Counted from the stretch's first letter, positions 1 through 9,927 are shown. The stretch is 64,000 nt of DNA from Arthrobacter pascens (GCF_030815585.1 NZ_JAUSWY010000001.1:1426001-1490000), one strand, 5' to 3'. Notes: generated by a model from the sequence alone, not told the origin. Translations and numbers: made by a program.

Positions 1-1
1 C

Positions 2-2767
2 GACACGGCCAAGCATCGCATCACTAACAATCCTTCGCGTGCTACCGGAGGACACGGGCCAATCTACGTGGACTTCGACAAGATTGAGTCGATTGTGCGG
101 AATTTCCAACCGCAGATCATTATTTGCTGCGCCGGTGGCCTCACGTTTACGGAAGAGCACGCAGCCAAGTTGAAGGCCCTCGGCATCGTCTTAGTCGGTA
201 TTACACTCAGCGATCCCGATGTCTTCCCTTCTGTGGCTGGTCATGCCCACGTGTTCGATTTCCATACCACGAATGCGGCCCTCGCCCTCGAGATGTACAA
301 AGGGCAAGGCGTCAACAACACGATCTACTTCCCTTTTGGCATCGACCGCGGTTTTGTAACGCAAGAGGTGTCGGATGCACCCGAATTCTCCGCTGATGTC
401 ATCTGTGTAGGCCATGCGAACAACCGGCCGGACCGAAACACGGCCATGACTCACCTGGCCAAAACCCTGGACGTCAAGGTTTACGGCCGCGGTTGGGAGT
501 TGCCAGAAAGCGAAGTCGTCAGCGGAGACAGGGCGCTACAAGCACTCAAGATGGGCAAAGTCCACGTCAACTTTCCACTGACTCGGGCCGGCTATATCAA
601 CATCAAATGCGGGGTCTTCGAATCCATCGGCGTGGGCGCCATCGTAGCAACTGGCCGCTTCGAGGAGATGGCCCATTTCTTTGACTACGGCGAAGAAATT
701 CTCGGTTACGACGACGAGGCCGACCTTGAGCGTAACATTCGTGAGCTTCTTAACGATCCTGCGCGCGCCGGGCGTATGAGGGTTGCTGGATTCAAGAGAC
801 TCATTAATTCTCATCTTTACGAGCATCGTTGGATGAGTCTTTTTGACGAGATTCGTACGGCCAGCCCGGATACTGCTGCTTGGCTCTCGGATGAGCGGGC
901 GGCGCAAATTAGGACAACGCTCCGGAAAAGCCTCCCCAGGGCGCGAAAGGTGATTCTCTCAGGCTTCTATGGGGCCAACAACCTCGGTGACGAAATGATA
1001 TTGCGCTCCATCAGTTGGCACCTGCGTGACGCCGATCCGTCCGTTCAGGTCTACGTAGGGTCGGAACGACCAATTCGAGTCGAGCACGATCACGGCCTGC
1101 AGTCCTTTCAGCGATCCGACCACCACGGAGCGTCCGAGGTCCTCCGGACGGCATCGGCCGTTGTGGTAGGAGGTGGCGGGCTCTGGCACGATTACACCAT
1201 CCAAAAGGCCGGGGGGATTGCCAGTCTGTTCGTAGGTGCCCCTATGTCAATCGCAGGTTTTGGCATCCTGCCGCTCATGGGCAATCTGCTTGACATACCG
1301 TTCTACACTGTCGGCATTGGTGCCGGTCCGCTCGTCGACGACGACGCAAGACGGCAAGTACGGTATCTCGCCTCCACCGCGCGTCAATTGAACGTCCGGG
1401 ACCACGATTCGCGGACAATCCTGGAAGGCTTGGGAATTGAACCTGATGCAATTTCCGTCAGCCCTGACACGGTTTACGCCGTTGATATTTCGGCCACTGC
1501 AGAAGCGGCCCCGGAACAGTTGGAAGCACTTCGCGCACAGGGATACCGTCTCATAGGTCTCAACCTGCGACATTGGAGGAATGCGGAGCAGGGCGCTTGG
1601 CTCGAGCGACTTCGGAAAGCGATAAATGACATTGCGGCATCCGAGAAGATAGCTGTCGTTGGCTTGCCGATGCAGCTGGGTGGCGTCCACGACGAAGATA
1701 TCCTTGCCAAATTCGGGGCATCTCTACTGCAGCAGATACCGTTCGTGGCCCTTGGCGGAGATTTCGGGCTCGATGACTACCTTTCGGCCTTGCGGGTAGT
1801 CGACGGAGTCATCGCCATGCGTCTCCACGCGGCCCTCCTGGCGCACCGCGCAGGACGGCCAACCGTAGGACTTGCATATGATCCGAAAGTGGCGCGACAT
1901 TTCGACGAGGTCGGAGCGGCGGAGCTGTGTTTGGAAATAACAGACCCGGACGCAGATTTTCTCAGCGCCATCAGGCACATGCTTGCCTTGGGGGGCGTGC
2001 CCCTGCTGGCCACCCAAGAGAAGGTTTCGGACTTGGAACGGCATGCGGCCGCGTCCCTCAAGGCCATCTGTGCGGAGATTGCTGCCAGCCCCGACAACGC
2101 CAATGTCTACCGAATACCAAGTGAAAAACCCACCTACCTGAGCGAATCTGCCTCTAAAAAGAATGTACCTCCTGCTGCAACTGCCACCTTCGAACCGATG
2201 GTTGGGAGGGCCAATAAGTTCCGTAATATCCCGGAGCGGCGACTCAATGTGCTTTTCGACTCCCCGCGTGCCATTCACGTATCCTTGCCGACGGCAAAGC
2301 CGTGGAGAGGACAGACGGTCGAGCAGCACGGCCACATTCGCATCAAGGCCAACGGCCCGGTGGAGATTGCTTTGCAGGTTGAGAACCGATACCAGAACCC
2401 GAAGGCACTGGGAAATATTGCCTACTTCATCCGGATCGGAAACTCCGTTCTGCGGGAGGATCTTTGTGGCAGCAAGGACACAATTCACGTCCGCTACCTG
2501 ACTGCTGGTGAGAGCCGTGTTCCCTTTTCTGTAGCCGTCGTCGTGCTGAATAATTGTCGGGAGGCCGAAGGCTGGCGCCGATTCTCCAAGGTGTCCGTCA
2601 GGATCTCCCATGTCCACGCCGTGGCCGAGCAGAAGGAAGCTTTGATGTTCGCTTCCGGTCGGTCCATACTTGCGCTAGACGATGCCGCACGGTCCGAGGG
2701 CGGAGACCACTTGATGGCTGAAAGTGCTTCCCCTGCCGAAGGCGCTCTTGGGCCGGCAATTGTGTAG
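2..2767 (+). CDS. CgeB-like glycosyltransferase fused to polysaccharide pyruvyl transferase (5' partial)
   Basis: The frame is open to the left edge, so the gene probably begins upstream; the first candidate start inside is GTG 68, with only a distant GGAGG. Numbering from that GTG, residues about 90-290 look like the CgeB/Glyco_trans_1_2 fold (ADVICVGHANNRPDR, FESIGVGAIVATGRFEEM). From about residue 297 a polysaccharide pyruvyl transferase domain begins with GFYGANNLGDEMIL and runs past AMRLHAALLAHRAGRPT near residue 585. The last 180 residues are unrecognised and may be a beta-rich accessory domain. The family transfers pyruvate from PEP as a ketal onto glycans. Fusion to a CgeB-like module suggests one cytosolic polypeptide that both adds a sugar and decorates it. 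The substrate is unknown. Confidence 0.8.
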   Translation, partial: DTAKHRITNNPSRATGGHGPIYVDFDKIESIVRNFQPQIIICCAGGLTFTEEHAAKLKALGIVLVGITLSDPDVFPSVAGHAHVFDFHTTNAALALEMYKGQGVNNTIYFPFGIDRGFVTQEVSDAPEFSADVICVGHANNRPDRNTAMTHLAKTLDVKVYGRGWELPESEVVSGDRALQALKMGKVHVNFPLTRAGYINIKCGVFESIGVGAIVATGRFEEMAHFFDYGEEILGYDDEADLERNIRELLNDPARAGRMRVAGFKRLINSHLYEHRWMSLFDEIRTASPDTAAWLSDERAAQIRTTLRKSLPRARKVILSGFYGANNLGDEMILRSISWHLRDADPSVQVYVGSERPIRVEHDHGLQSFQRSDHHGASEVLRTASAVVVGGGGLWHDYTIQKAGGIASLFVGAPMSIAGFGILPLMGNLLDIPFYTVGIGAGPLVDDDARRQVRYLASTARQLNVRDHDSRTILEGLGIEPDAISVSPDTVYAVDISATAEAAPEQLEALRAQGYRLIGLNLRHWRNAEQGAWLERLRKAINDIAASEKIAVVGLPMQLGGVHDEDILAKFGASLLQQIPFVALGGDFGLDDYLSALRVVDGVIAMRLHAALLAHRAGRPTVGLAYDPKVARHFDEVGAAELCLEITDPDADFLSAIRHMLALGGVPLLATQEKVSDLERHAAASLKAICAEIAASPDNANVYRIPSEKPTYLSESASKKNVPPAATATFEPMVGRANKFRNIPERRLNVLFDSPRAIHVSLPTAKPWRGQTVEQHGHIRIKANGPVEIALQVENRYQNPKALGNIAYFIRIGNSVLREDLCGSKDTIHVRYLTAGESRVPFSVAVVVLNNCREAEGWRRFSKVSVRISHVHAVAEQKEALMFASGRSILALDDAARSEGGDHLMAESASPAEGALGPAIV

Positions 2768-3776
2768 CTCTGCGTTTGGTCGGACAGGGCTTATAGGTTA
2801 CTTCGGCTGGGGAAACTTCGGTGACGAGGTTTTCCTGAGCCAATGGCGAGGCCTGCTTGGTAGTGGTCGTACATTCCGCGTCAACGACCTCCTGCAAAAG
2901 CCGTACACAAGCCGTCCGGCGGCTGCCGTGGCCGCGGACGCGGAAGCGTTCGTGATCGGCGGTGGCGACTTGATCCGCACGGAGTCCATCTCAAGTCTTT
3001 ACTGGAACAGGGCATGGACCGAAAAGCCGCTTGTTATCTCGGGGGTAGGCGTTGCGCAAGATAGTGGACGGCACCGGAGCGACGTCATCCCACGCCTTAA
3101 GAGTTTCATGGCGGGTGCACATATACTTTCGTTCAGTGCACGGGACCCTGCCAGCCAGCGCTGGATCCAGGAGAACCTCGACCCCTCCGTGGAGGTCAAG
3201 TTGGTCCCGGATCTCGCCTACGCAGCCCTTCATCCGAAACCGCCCCGGCAGCAGCGGAGTCTGAGGACAGTCGGCATAGTGCTGAATAAGTCGGTCACGC
3301 CCTACGACTTGAAAGTGCTTGCTGCGCTCTTGGAGGCCGAAGCGGTGGGCGCGCTGAGGCTAAGATTGCTGGTTCTGGCGACTGGAATCCAGCGCGAGAA
3401 AGAGATTGCGCAACTCAAAGCTCATCGCCTGGAAAGTCGGGCGGAAGCTTTTAGCACCGTCTCAGAGATGGTGCAGGCCATCGGCCAGATTGACATTCTT
3501 TACTCTGCCAAATTCCATGGTCTAGTTGCGGCATCAGCCCAAGGGATTCCGTCGCGGTCATTAAGGCAGACATCTAAAGCCGAGAGCCTTTCGTTGCGTC
3601 TTGGCATGCCTCAGATGACGTCGATGATGATTCCTAAGTCGTTGCCAGCAGTGGCCGATGTTTGCACGGAGTCCGAGGCGCTGGCCCGTCACGGAAAGAC
3701 CTTCCACGAGCTCGCGAGGGCTGAGTTGGCCGACGTCAGGGCTGCGCTGCAGACCGTGTCAAATTCAACGAACTGA
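2724..3776 (+). CDS. Polysaccharide pyruvyl transferase family protein
   Basis: The protein opens with the family's N-terminal motif GLIGYFGWGNFGDEVF and carries IGGGDLIRTESISSLYWNRAW, then a C-terminal KFHGLVAASAQGIPS segment containing the conserved histidine. The size, about 340 residues, is normal for a single-domain member. It presumably transfers pyruvate from PEP to a glycan intermediate in the cytosol. It overlaps the end of the upstream fusion gene, so the two are probably co-transcribed and translationally coupled. The start is uncertain: GTG 2724 is the longest option, while TTG 2760 gives an N-terminus closer in length to the paralogue at 8856-9851. That paralogue shares the FGWGN(F/Y)GDE and SPLYWNRAW-type motifs. 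Confidence 0.85.
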   Translation: MLPLPKALLGRQLCSSAFGRTGLIGYFGWGNFGDEVFLSQWRGLLGSGRTFRVNDLLQKPYTSRPAAAVAADAEAFVIGGGDLIRTESISSLYWNRAWTEKPLVISGVGVAQDSGRHRSDVIPRLKSFMAGAHILSFSARDPASQRWIQENLDPSVEVKLVPDLAYAALHPKPPRQQRSLRTVGIVLNKSVTPYDLKVLAALLEAEAVGALRLRLLVLATGIQREKEIAQLKAHRLESRAEAFSTVSEMVQAIGQIDILYSAKFHGLVAASAQGIPSRSLRQTSKAESLSLRLGMPQMTSMMIPKSLPAVADVCTESEALARHGKTFHELARAELADVRAALQTVSNSTN

Positions 3777-3999
3777 CGCCGCAGCTATGGCAAGGCTTCG
3801 ATGGACCAGACTGTCGATCCAACGTGCGATGACGCGCAACTCCCCCCTCTCACGCGTTCCCCTAGTTGCCATTGCCACCCGCGTACCGTCCCGTTGGTCA
3901 GGCCTGTTTTTTTCTAAGGCTAGAATGATTGACACTTGCCATTGGGGGACCCGCCGGGCTTGGATTTCTGCGGGCGGAGCGCACTACGGAGTCATCTTC

Positions 4000-5796
4000 A
4001 TGTCCAATTACCTACTGATCATTGCGACCTCGTCCACGGCGAATGCAGTCAAGACATGGATGCGGCGCCTCGGGGCCACGCAGACAAATTTTTCCGCGGA
4101 TGTCGTTGACATTTCTTTGAATGACCACCAGCGTCTCCTCTACATAGCGCGCAATGGTCGGTCCGATGTTGATGCTGAGGGCCAGATATTCAGAGGCTAT
4201 GCTCTCGACTTCGACCGGCAGCATCTCGTCTTTGGCCTTCAGGGTGTCATCGAGGCGGGCATACACCTTGGTGCCCTGTACGCCAGAGAGCCAGTTGAAG
4301 GCTGCTATTTCTCCGCGGAATGGAATGGGGACCGAGCCCTGATCTCCAACGACCTCTTCGGCATGTGTTCGCTATTTAGTTTCGCTGAGGCTGACTGTGT
4401 AGCCTTCTCCGACTCTGTCTTCCTATTGTCCCGCGTCCGTAAGGCGCTGAACCTCCCGCTCACGGTTAACGCTGTGGCCGCGCACGCCCGTGCATGGGGG
4501 AACGCCATGGCCGGACAAATGCTTAGTCCCCACAGTGTTGTTGATGAAATCACGTTTCTGCCTCCAGGGGTCACTGCCGAAGTTTTGCTCGGGGACGTGC
4601 TGCGAGTTGACCGGCGCGTGACGCCGCTCCCCGAGTTGTTTTCCGATAGTGACTCCGAGCCCTATGGCGAGGCGCTGAAAGACTCGGCGCGGCGTTTTGT
4701 TTCCCTGATTGATGCCTTGGCGGGTACAGGGTTGGAAGCCCTGAAACTCTCGGTAAGTGGTGGGTTGGACTCCAGGGTGTGTATTGCCGCCGCACTTTTG
4801 TCACCGAATGCACGCCAAGCTTCCGTCCTCAGTTGCATTAATAAATCGCAACAGCACGCTACCGATTACCGAGTGGTTTCAGAGCTGTCCGAACGCTTTG
4901 ATTTCAGCCTCGGGAGTCGATTTGCGGGCGTGCCTCAAAAGCCCCGGACCCGTTCAATTAAGGACAACCTTGGTTTCTGGTTCCTCGCTTCAAGCGGCGC
5001 CTACGACTTCATGGTGGCACCGGCCTACTACTCGGTCGTATCGGATGGATTTACGGTGGGCGGCCACGGTGCCGAAACAATCAAGGGCAACTACGGCTGG
5101 CGGTCAGTGGGTACTATTGCAGACAAGATTGCTGACCCTCTGTTGGCGCGGGCCTTCCGCGAGCAGGCGGAGTACGGCATTTCTACCCTGGGCGTTGAGC
5201 CCAATTCGGCGATCGGCTCAGAATGGCACTACTTGGCCTACCGCAACGCGATTCATTCCGGGAGAATATCGAGTGTTTCAATGGTTGGATTCCGACCGTT
5301 CCAGATGAGGCGATTAGTCGCTTTGGCACATTCCCGGCTCAGTCCCTTTCCGAGTCCGGCGAAGGGAACCCCAAGCATTGTGAACGACCTTGTGATCGCC
5401 CTACACCCCGAAGTCGCCGGGCACCGTTACGACGATCCCCACAAAAACATGGATCACGATTTCATCCAAGAACGGCTCAAAGCGATGGGCGGCCCTCTAT
5501 CTGCAGCGGACATTACCCCATTTACGGTGCTGGGGGACCAGGCTAAGGTTTCCAGCGGCTTCTCTGCCATCTTCAAGTGCATGGCTGAGGTAGACGGCCT
5601 GTGGACCAATGCCTCTCGAGGACGCATCGCAGAGCTGGCCAGCGCTGGCCATTTAAAGGCCACTGATTTGGGATTGGGGGCAGTCTACGGTCCGGTTCAC
5701 GCTGAGGCGATGACGAAGTTGGCGGATGAATCGATTCCGTTGAATTTCACCCGAGGAGCTGCCGGAAAACTCCTCGCCTTTCACTTGCTAGGCTGA
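4000..5796 (+). CDS. Asparagine-synthetase-like ligase in a glycan cluster
   Basis: The start ATG 4000 has GGAG at 3988-3991, eight bases upstream; the frame is open further up but nothing supports an earlier start. Residues about 250-560 form the AsnB-type synthetase domain with the ATP-pyrophosphatase loop SVSGGLDSR (near residues 251-259). The N-terminal 200 residues resemble an Ntn/GATase II fold, but the protein begins MSNYLLI, with no cysteine at position 2. The usual glutaminase nucleophile is therefore absent. Family members adenylate a carboxylate and form an amide. Lying between pyruvyl transferase and glycosyltransferase genes, it may amidate or amino-acylate a sugar acid of the polymer; that is inference. 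A 223-base gap separates it from the upstream gene. Confidence 0.75.
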   Translation: MSNYLLIIATSSTANAVKTWMRRLGATQTNFSADVVDISLNDHQRLLYIARNGRSDVDAEGQIFRGYALDFDRQHLVFGLQGVIEAGIHLGALYAREPVEGCYFSAEWNGDRALISNDLFGMCSLFSFAEADCVAFSDSVFLLSRVRKALNLPLTVNAVAAHARAWGNAMAGQMLSPHSVVDEITFLPPGVTAEVLLGDVLRVDRRVTPLPELFSDSDSEPYGEALKDSARRFVSLIDALAGTGLEALKLSVSGGLDSRVCIAAALLSPNARQASVLSCINKSQQHATDYRVVSELSERFDFSLGSRFAGVPQKPRTRSIKDNLGFWFLASSGAYDFMVAPAYYSVVSDGFTVGGHGAETIKGNYGWRSVGTIADKIADPLLARAFREQAEYGISTLGVEPNSAIGSEWHYLAYRNAIHSGRISSVSMVGFRPFQMRRLVALAHSRLSPFPSPAKGTPSIVNDLVIALHPEVAGHRYDDPHKNMDHDFIQERLKAMGGPLSAADITPFTVLGDQAKVSSGFSAIFKCMAEVDGLWTNASRGRIAELASAGHLKATDLGLGAVYGPVHAEAMTKLADESIPLNFTRGAAGKLLAFHLLG

Positions 5797-5903
5797 GTGG
5801 TGGCAGCTGGCCGGCCTATTTAACCCCGTTCGTTCGAGTTGGCCAGGCCCAGCACTGGACCTGCAGTCATGGGCTGCCGCTCAACCAAAGGAAGATCAAT
5901 GAA

Positions 5904-7565
5904 ATGTCACTGGAACGCGCTGTGAAACACGCGGGTCTCGGCCATGGGAACTTTGTGGATTACAAGGCGCCGGCCCACGAGACGAACGCGAGTAGCTTCC
6001 TCTCCTCCACGGAACTGCTTCCCGCGGCGGACGTCGTCCGTTGGCTGCAGGAACTTGTCGCAGCGCGCCGTTATGATGTCGCACGCGCGATAGGTGAGGC
6101 GAACTATGCCCGGTTCTCGGAGTTACCCGAGTTTCTGACAGCTCTCCGCGCAGTTTATAGCAAGACCGGCGCCGTCTCACTGGCACTGCGTGTCAGCTTC
6201 GATCTGGCGAGGCTGGGTAAGACGTCACCAGCGTCCATGCGAGTGGCATCCGGTAGGCTGCGTGAGCTCAGTGGCTGGATTCCGCAAATCAGTGGGCCGG
6301 TAGACGAAGTACCGCCTATGAACAGTAGGCGCATCATGCACCTGGTGAAGGAGTCGCGTCCCTTCCTTTCCAACGGATTCGTTGCCCGAAGCCACGCGAA
6401 TTTTCTGGCAGAAATAGAGGCTGGACTGGAGCCCCACGTCGTTACTGAGCCTGGCTTTGCCCGACGTCATGCCGGAAACAACTTCCGGTCCTCTGCGCCC
6501 CTGGATTCTGTCCCTCATCATCATTTGGACCTCGGAGACATCGACTATTCGGCCCTACCCGTCGATCGTTACCTTGAGATGTTTGCCGAGCTGGCGTATC
6601 AGAGGCTCCGGATAATTCGACCTTCCGTTATTCACGTCAGTTCAGGCCGGCGGGGTTTCGAGACCGCTCTGGTCGGGTTGGCGCTCAAACAGAAAACCGG
6701 GCTTCCACTTGTTTACGAAGTCCGGTCGTTCTTTGAGGGTAACTGGACGAGTGAAATGGAGCAGGAATCTCGGGGGGAAGTTTTCCAGCGGCGTATGGCG
6801 GTAGAGGAAATGTGCATGCATGCGGCTGACTTCGTCCTCACACTAGGGGCGTCAATGCGTGACGAACTGGTGGGACGAGGGATTCCTGCGGAGAAGATCG
6901 GCCTCATCCCAAATGGTGTCGATGTTGGCAACTTCACTCCCGGTCCCAAACCGGAGAAGCTCGTCAAAAGCATTGCCCTCGAGGATACGTTTGTGTTTGG
7001 GTACATCTCAAACATGGATCATTACCGCGAGTCCCAAGAGACTCTCGTCGAAGCCCTAGCAATCGCCCGATCCCGAGGAATCGAAGCGACACTTCTGCTC
7101 GTCGGAAGTGGTCCCAGAGCAAAAATCGTCCGGCAATGCGCTAAAGACTTGGGTGTTGCCGAGCACCTGAGAATCGTCGGTCACGTCGATCACCAGGAGA
7201 TTGTTGATTACTACCGGCTGATCGATCTCTTTTGCGTGCCGCGAATCCCGGAGCGGGCAGGCAAATACGTCACACCCTTGAAGCCTTTTGAAGCAATGGC
7301 TTGCGGCGTGCCTGTGGCGGTGTCGGATCTTCCAGCATTGCGCGAGATTGTCAGCGAAACCCGCGGCTTCACCTTCGCGCCCGGGGAGGCGCAGGCCATT
7401 GTGGCCCTGCTGGAAAATGCCATGGCGCAGCCGGACCGTTTCCGAAGTGTTGCCGACGAGGCCAGGGCGTGGGTTGTCACCCAACGCCAGTGGAAATTCA
7501 ACGGGCCACGGTATGCCGCCGCCTTCGAAAAGGCGCGAAATCGAGAGGGAATTTCTCAGTGCTAG
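5904..7565 (+). CDS. Glycosyltransferase family 4 protein with N-terminal extension
   Basis: The start ATG 5904 has AGGAAG ten bases upstream. Residues about 1-130 are an unrecognised helical extension. Residues about 140-545 form a GT-B fold of GT4 type: PLVYEVRSFFEGNW, IPNGVDVGNFTPG, LLVGSGPR and the donor-binding stretch VTPLKPFEAMACGVP. Such enzymes transfer a sugar from a nucleotide donor to a lipid-linked or growing glycan at the cytosolic membrane face. The stop overlaps the next gene's start by seven bases, which implies translational coupling. The acceptor and donor cannot be deduced from sequence. Confidence 0.85.
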   Translation: MSLERAVKHAGLGHGNFVDYKAPAHETNASSFLSSTELLPAADVVRWLQELVAARRYDVARAIGEANYARFSELPEFLTALRAVYSKTGAVSLALRVSFDLARLGKTSPASMRVASGRLRELSGWIPQISGPVDEVPPMNSRRIMHLVKESRPFLSNGFVARSHANFLAEIEAGLEPHVVTEPGFARRHAGNNFRSSAPLDSVPHHHLDLGDIDYSALPVDRYLEMFAELAYQRLRIIRPSVIHVSSGRRGFETALVGLALKQKTGLPLVYEVRSFFEGNWTSEMEQESRGEVFQRRMAVEEMCMHAADFVLTLGASMRDELVGRGIPAEKIGLIPNGVDVGNFTPGPKPEKLVKSIALEDTFVFGYISNMDHYRESQETLVEALAIARSRGIEATLLLVGSGPRAKIVRQCAKDLGVAEHLRIVGHVDHQEIVDYYRLIDLFCVPRIPERAGKYVTPLKPFEAMACGVPVAVSDLPALREIVSETRGFTFAPGEAQAIVALLENAMAQPDRFRSVADEARAWVVTQRQWKFNGPRYAAAFEKARNREGISQC

Positions 7566-8746
7566 TTGATTGGCAAGGATACAAGCCGGGACCGAGCAGT
7601 CCTGTGACAGAGGGTTTCCAGGCCCTTCGCTCGACCGCCGGACCCGACGGAACGGCGCCATTCCTTTTGGGCTTTGGCTCGGTGGCACGTGTCAACCCAT
7701 ATCAGGCGCTCCTCTACCGTTCGTTCGAACGACATGGCTTCGCTGTGACACCCGTCTTTGATGTGACCAGACTCCGTGAACTGTTGCACCTGAAGCCCAT
7801 GGCATCGGGCGTCGGCCTGCATCTCCATTGGACAAGCAGCGTTATCGGCGGTGCACGTAACGAGCGCGAGGCGGTGGTGAAATCCAATGGGTTTCTCGGA
7901 CGTATCGATCGGTTCAAGGAATCGGGCGGAAAATTGGTGTGGACAGCGCATAACATCTACCCCCACGATTCGCGGTTCGTCGACGTGGACCTAGCGCTCC
8001 AACAGGGAATTGCAGAAAGAGCAGACGCTGTGCACGTCATGGCGAACGCGACGGCTTCAGCTCTCGGTGATCATTTGCGGCTTGACGGGCGCAAAGTCAT
8101 TGTGGCTCCGCATCCCAGCTACGAAGGCGCGTACGAGAACTATCTTTCCCGCTCAGAATCCCGACAGTCGCTTGGCCTGGATGCGGACGAATTGGTTTTT
8201 GTCCTCTTCGGCGCGCTGAAGGCGTACAAGGGACTTAAGGAACTGGCCGACGGTTTTGACGAACTGTGCCGACGGCGCACTCCCTTCCGCTTTAGGTTGT
8301 TGATTGCAGGAGCGGCCGATGAGGCACCTATCGTTCAGGACTTTGTGAAGTGGGCCGTAGCACACCCCTTGGTGATGATTGATACCAAGACTGTTCCTCA
8401 ACACCGTGTACAGAACTTCCTCAATGCTGCTGACGCCGGATTGTTGGGCTACAGCAGGAGCCTCAACTCAGGTGCCGCCCTGTTGTACCAAACATTCGGG
8501 CTGCCCGTATTGGCCACGGACACTCCGGTGTTGCGAGAAGCGTTGGACCCTGCATCCACACGCTACTTCGACCCTCACTCCGGTGCATCGTCGTATGCGA
8601 CGAATTTGCAAGAGTTGGCGTCGGTGTCCAAGAATTTTGAGACTGCTGCCCTACAGACGTCGCTTAAGGAAATCGCGCCTGAACTGGTTAGCACCCGGTT
8701 CGCGAAAGCGCTGGCCGCCAAACTGGGCGTAAATACCCTGGGTTGA
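7559..8746 (+). CDS. Glycosyltransferase, GT-B fold (GT4-like)
   Basis: The chosen start is GTG 7559, preceded by a purine-rich GAGAGGGA; it overlaps the upstream stop by seven bases. An earlier start would run deep inside the upstream gene. The product is about 395 residues. The N-half has LLGFGSVARVNPYQALLYRS, HLHWTSSV and VWTAHNIYPHDSRF. The C-half has FVLFGALKAYKGLKELADGF and LLGYSRSLNSGAALLY, typical of GT-B enzymes whose C-domain binds the nucleotide sugar. It continues the same operon as the preceding GT4 gene. The product linkage is unknown. Confidence 0.82.
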   Translation: MLVDWQGYKPGPSSPVTEGFQALRSTAGPDGTAPFLLGFGSVARVNPYQALLYRSFERHGFAVTPVFDVTRLRELLHLKPMASGVGLHLHWTSSVIGGARNEREAVVKSNGFLGRIDRFKESGGKLVWTAHNIYPHDSRFVDVDLALQQGIAERADAVHVMANATASALGDHLRLDGRKVIVAPHPSYEGAYENYLSRSESRQSLGLDADELVFVLFGALKAYKGLKELADGFDELCRRRTPFRFRLLIAGAADEAPIVQDFVKWAVAHPLVMIDTKTVPQHRVQNFLNAADAGLLGYSRSLNSGAALLYQTFGLPVLATDTPVLREALDPASTRYFDPHSGASSYATNLQELASVSKNFETAALQTSLKEIAPELVSTRFAKALAAKLGVNTLG

Positions 8747-8855
8747 TACGCCGGATCAGGGAGGCGGCGTCGGACGGCTTTCGGAAGTGCCGGCGGACAT
8801 CTTAGGTTGGGCGGCACATACCATTCTTTAGAGCTTGTGAAAGGTGGAAAAAATA

Positions 8856-9851
8856 ATGGCGAGAATTGGACTTGTAGGATTTTTTGGATGGGGAAATTAT
8901 GGCGATGAACTGTTCCACCGAATTTGGACAAATTCAATAGGAACAGTTCACGAGACGGAGCTTGTCCATGACAAGCTCGAGCACCCCTACTTCAGTAGAC
9001 CAGCCGATGCAATTATTGACGAGTTTGATGGTGTGGTTATTGGTGGCGGTGACCTGGTGATTCCCAACAAGATTTCGCCGCTCTACTGGAACCGGGCATG
9101 GTTGAAGAAGCCGGTCTACATTTCAGGGGTCGGCGTTCCCACGTGGATCAGGACGGAAGCGCCGGATGTTATGGAACGATTGCAGTACTTCTTCCAACAC
9201 CCCAACGTCCGCTACATCTCCGCCCGCGATGTCGAGAGCGCCGAGTGGATCCGCAAGAAGCTAAACCCAAAAATTGAGGTGCGGAGCCATGCCGACCTTG
9301 CTTTCAGCGGGTTTTACCCGCCGGCGCGAAAGTTTCAGAAGCCCACTGTTGGAATCTCACTGAGGACGCACCGCGCTGACTCGGATCCCACTGTTCTCGT
9401 GAACGTTTGCCGCCAATTGCAGTCCGAGGGATACGACATCCTGAACGTTGTGATGGCCACGGGAAAAACGCGGGCGGCGGATCTCAAAGTAGCGCAGGAA
9501 TTTCCGCTCGAAAATCAAATAATCTTTGAGAGTGAGATACTAGACGAGATTAGCTCCACTATCGGCGGCCTGGAGGTTTTGATTTCAAACAAGTTCCACG
9601 GCACGGTGGTTGCTTCGACATACGGGGTATCCTCAGTGGTCCTGTCGTCAACTTCGAAATCACGAAACCTGTATCGGCGTCTTGGCCGCACCCCTCTTCT
9701 CTCAAGTTCCTCAGATGAGGAACTCCTGAACAAGGTACGGCTCGCAAAGATGCCGATTTCCGAAGACGCACTGCTCGCAGTCCGCCAGGAAGCATTTGAA
9801 GGCGTGCATGCCGTGGTGCGGTGCATTAACAAGGATTTTCCTCGCAGCTGA
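8856..9851 (+). CDS. Polysaccharide pyruvyl transferase family protein
   Basis: The start ATG 8856 is favoured because AAGGTGG lies eight bases upstream; a GTG at 8844 is in frame but overlaps that site. The N-terminus MARIGLVGFFGWGNYGDELF is the hallmark of the family, followed by IGGGDLVIPNKISPLYWNRA and a C-terminal SNKFHGTVVASTYGVSS segment. Length and motif order match the gene at 2724-3776, so the two are paralogues, probably from a local duplication. It is likely to be a cytosolic PEP-dependent ketal pyruvyl transferase acting on another sugar or linkage of the same polymer. The first codons are noticeably AT-richer than the neighbours. Confidence 0.87.
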   Translation: MARIGLVGFFGWGNYGDELFHRIWTNSIGTVHETELVHDKLEHPYFSRPADAIIDEFDGVVIGGGDLVIPNKISPLYWNRAWLKKPVYISGVGVPTWIRTEAPDVMERLQYFFQHPNVRYISARDVESAEWIRKKLNPKIEVRSHADLAFSGFYPPARKFQKPTVGISLRTHRADSDPTVLVNVCRQLQSEGYDILNVVMATGKTRAADLKVAQEFPLENQIIFESEILDEISSTIGGLEVLISNKFHGTVVASTYGVSSVVLSSTSKSRNLYRRLGRTPLLSSSSDEELLNKVRLAKMPISEDALLAVRQEAFEGVHAVVRCINKDFPRS

Positions 9852-9927
9852 GCGACGTGCAAGGTGAGGCAGCACTACTGTTACACCCTGACCAAGGAGT
9901 CGACACATCAAACAATATCGGGGAGTA

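Noticed and set aside
3929..3960. TTGACA as a -35 box upstream of the Asn-synthetase-like gene
   Set aside because: The sequence 16-19 bases downstream is CCGCCGGG-like, with no -10 box, so a promoter cannot be supported.
3658..3999. Longer N-terminus for the Asn-synthetase-like protein
   Set aside because: The frame is open, but it overlaps the upstream gene, has atypical Arg/Ser-rich composition and lacks the ribosome site found before ATG 4000.
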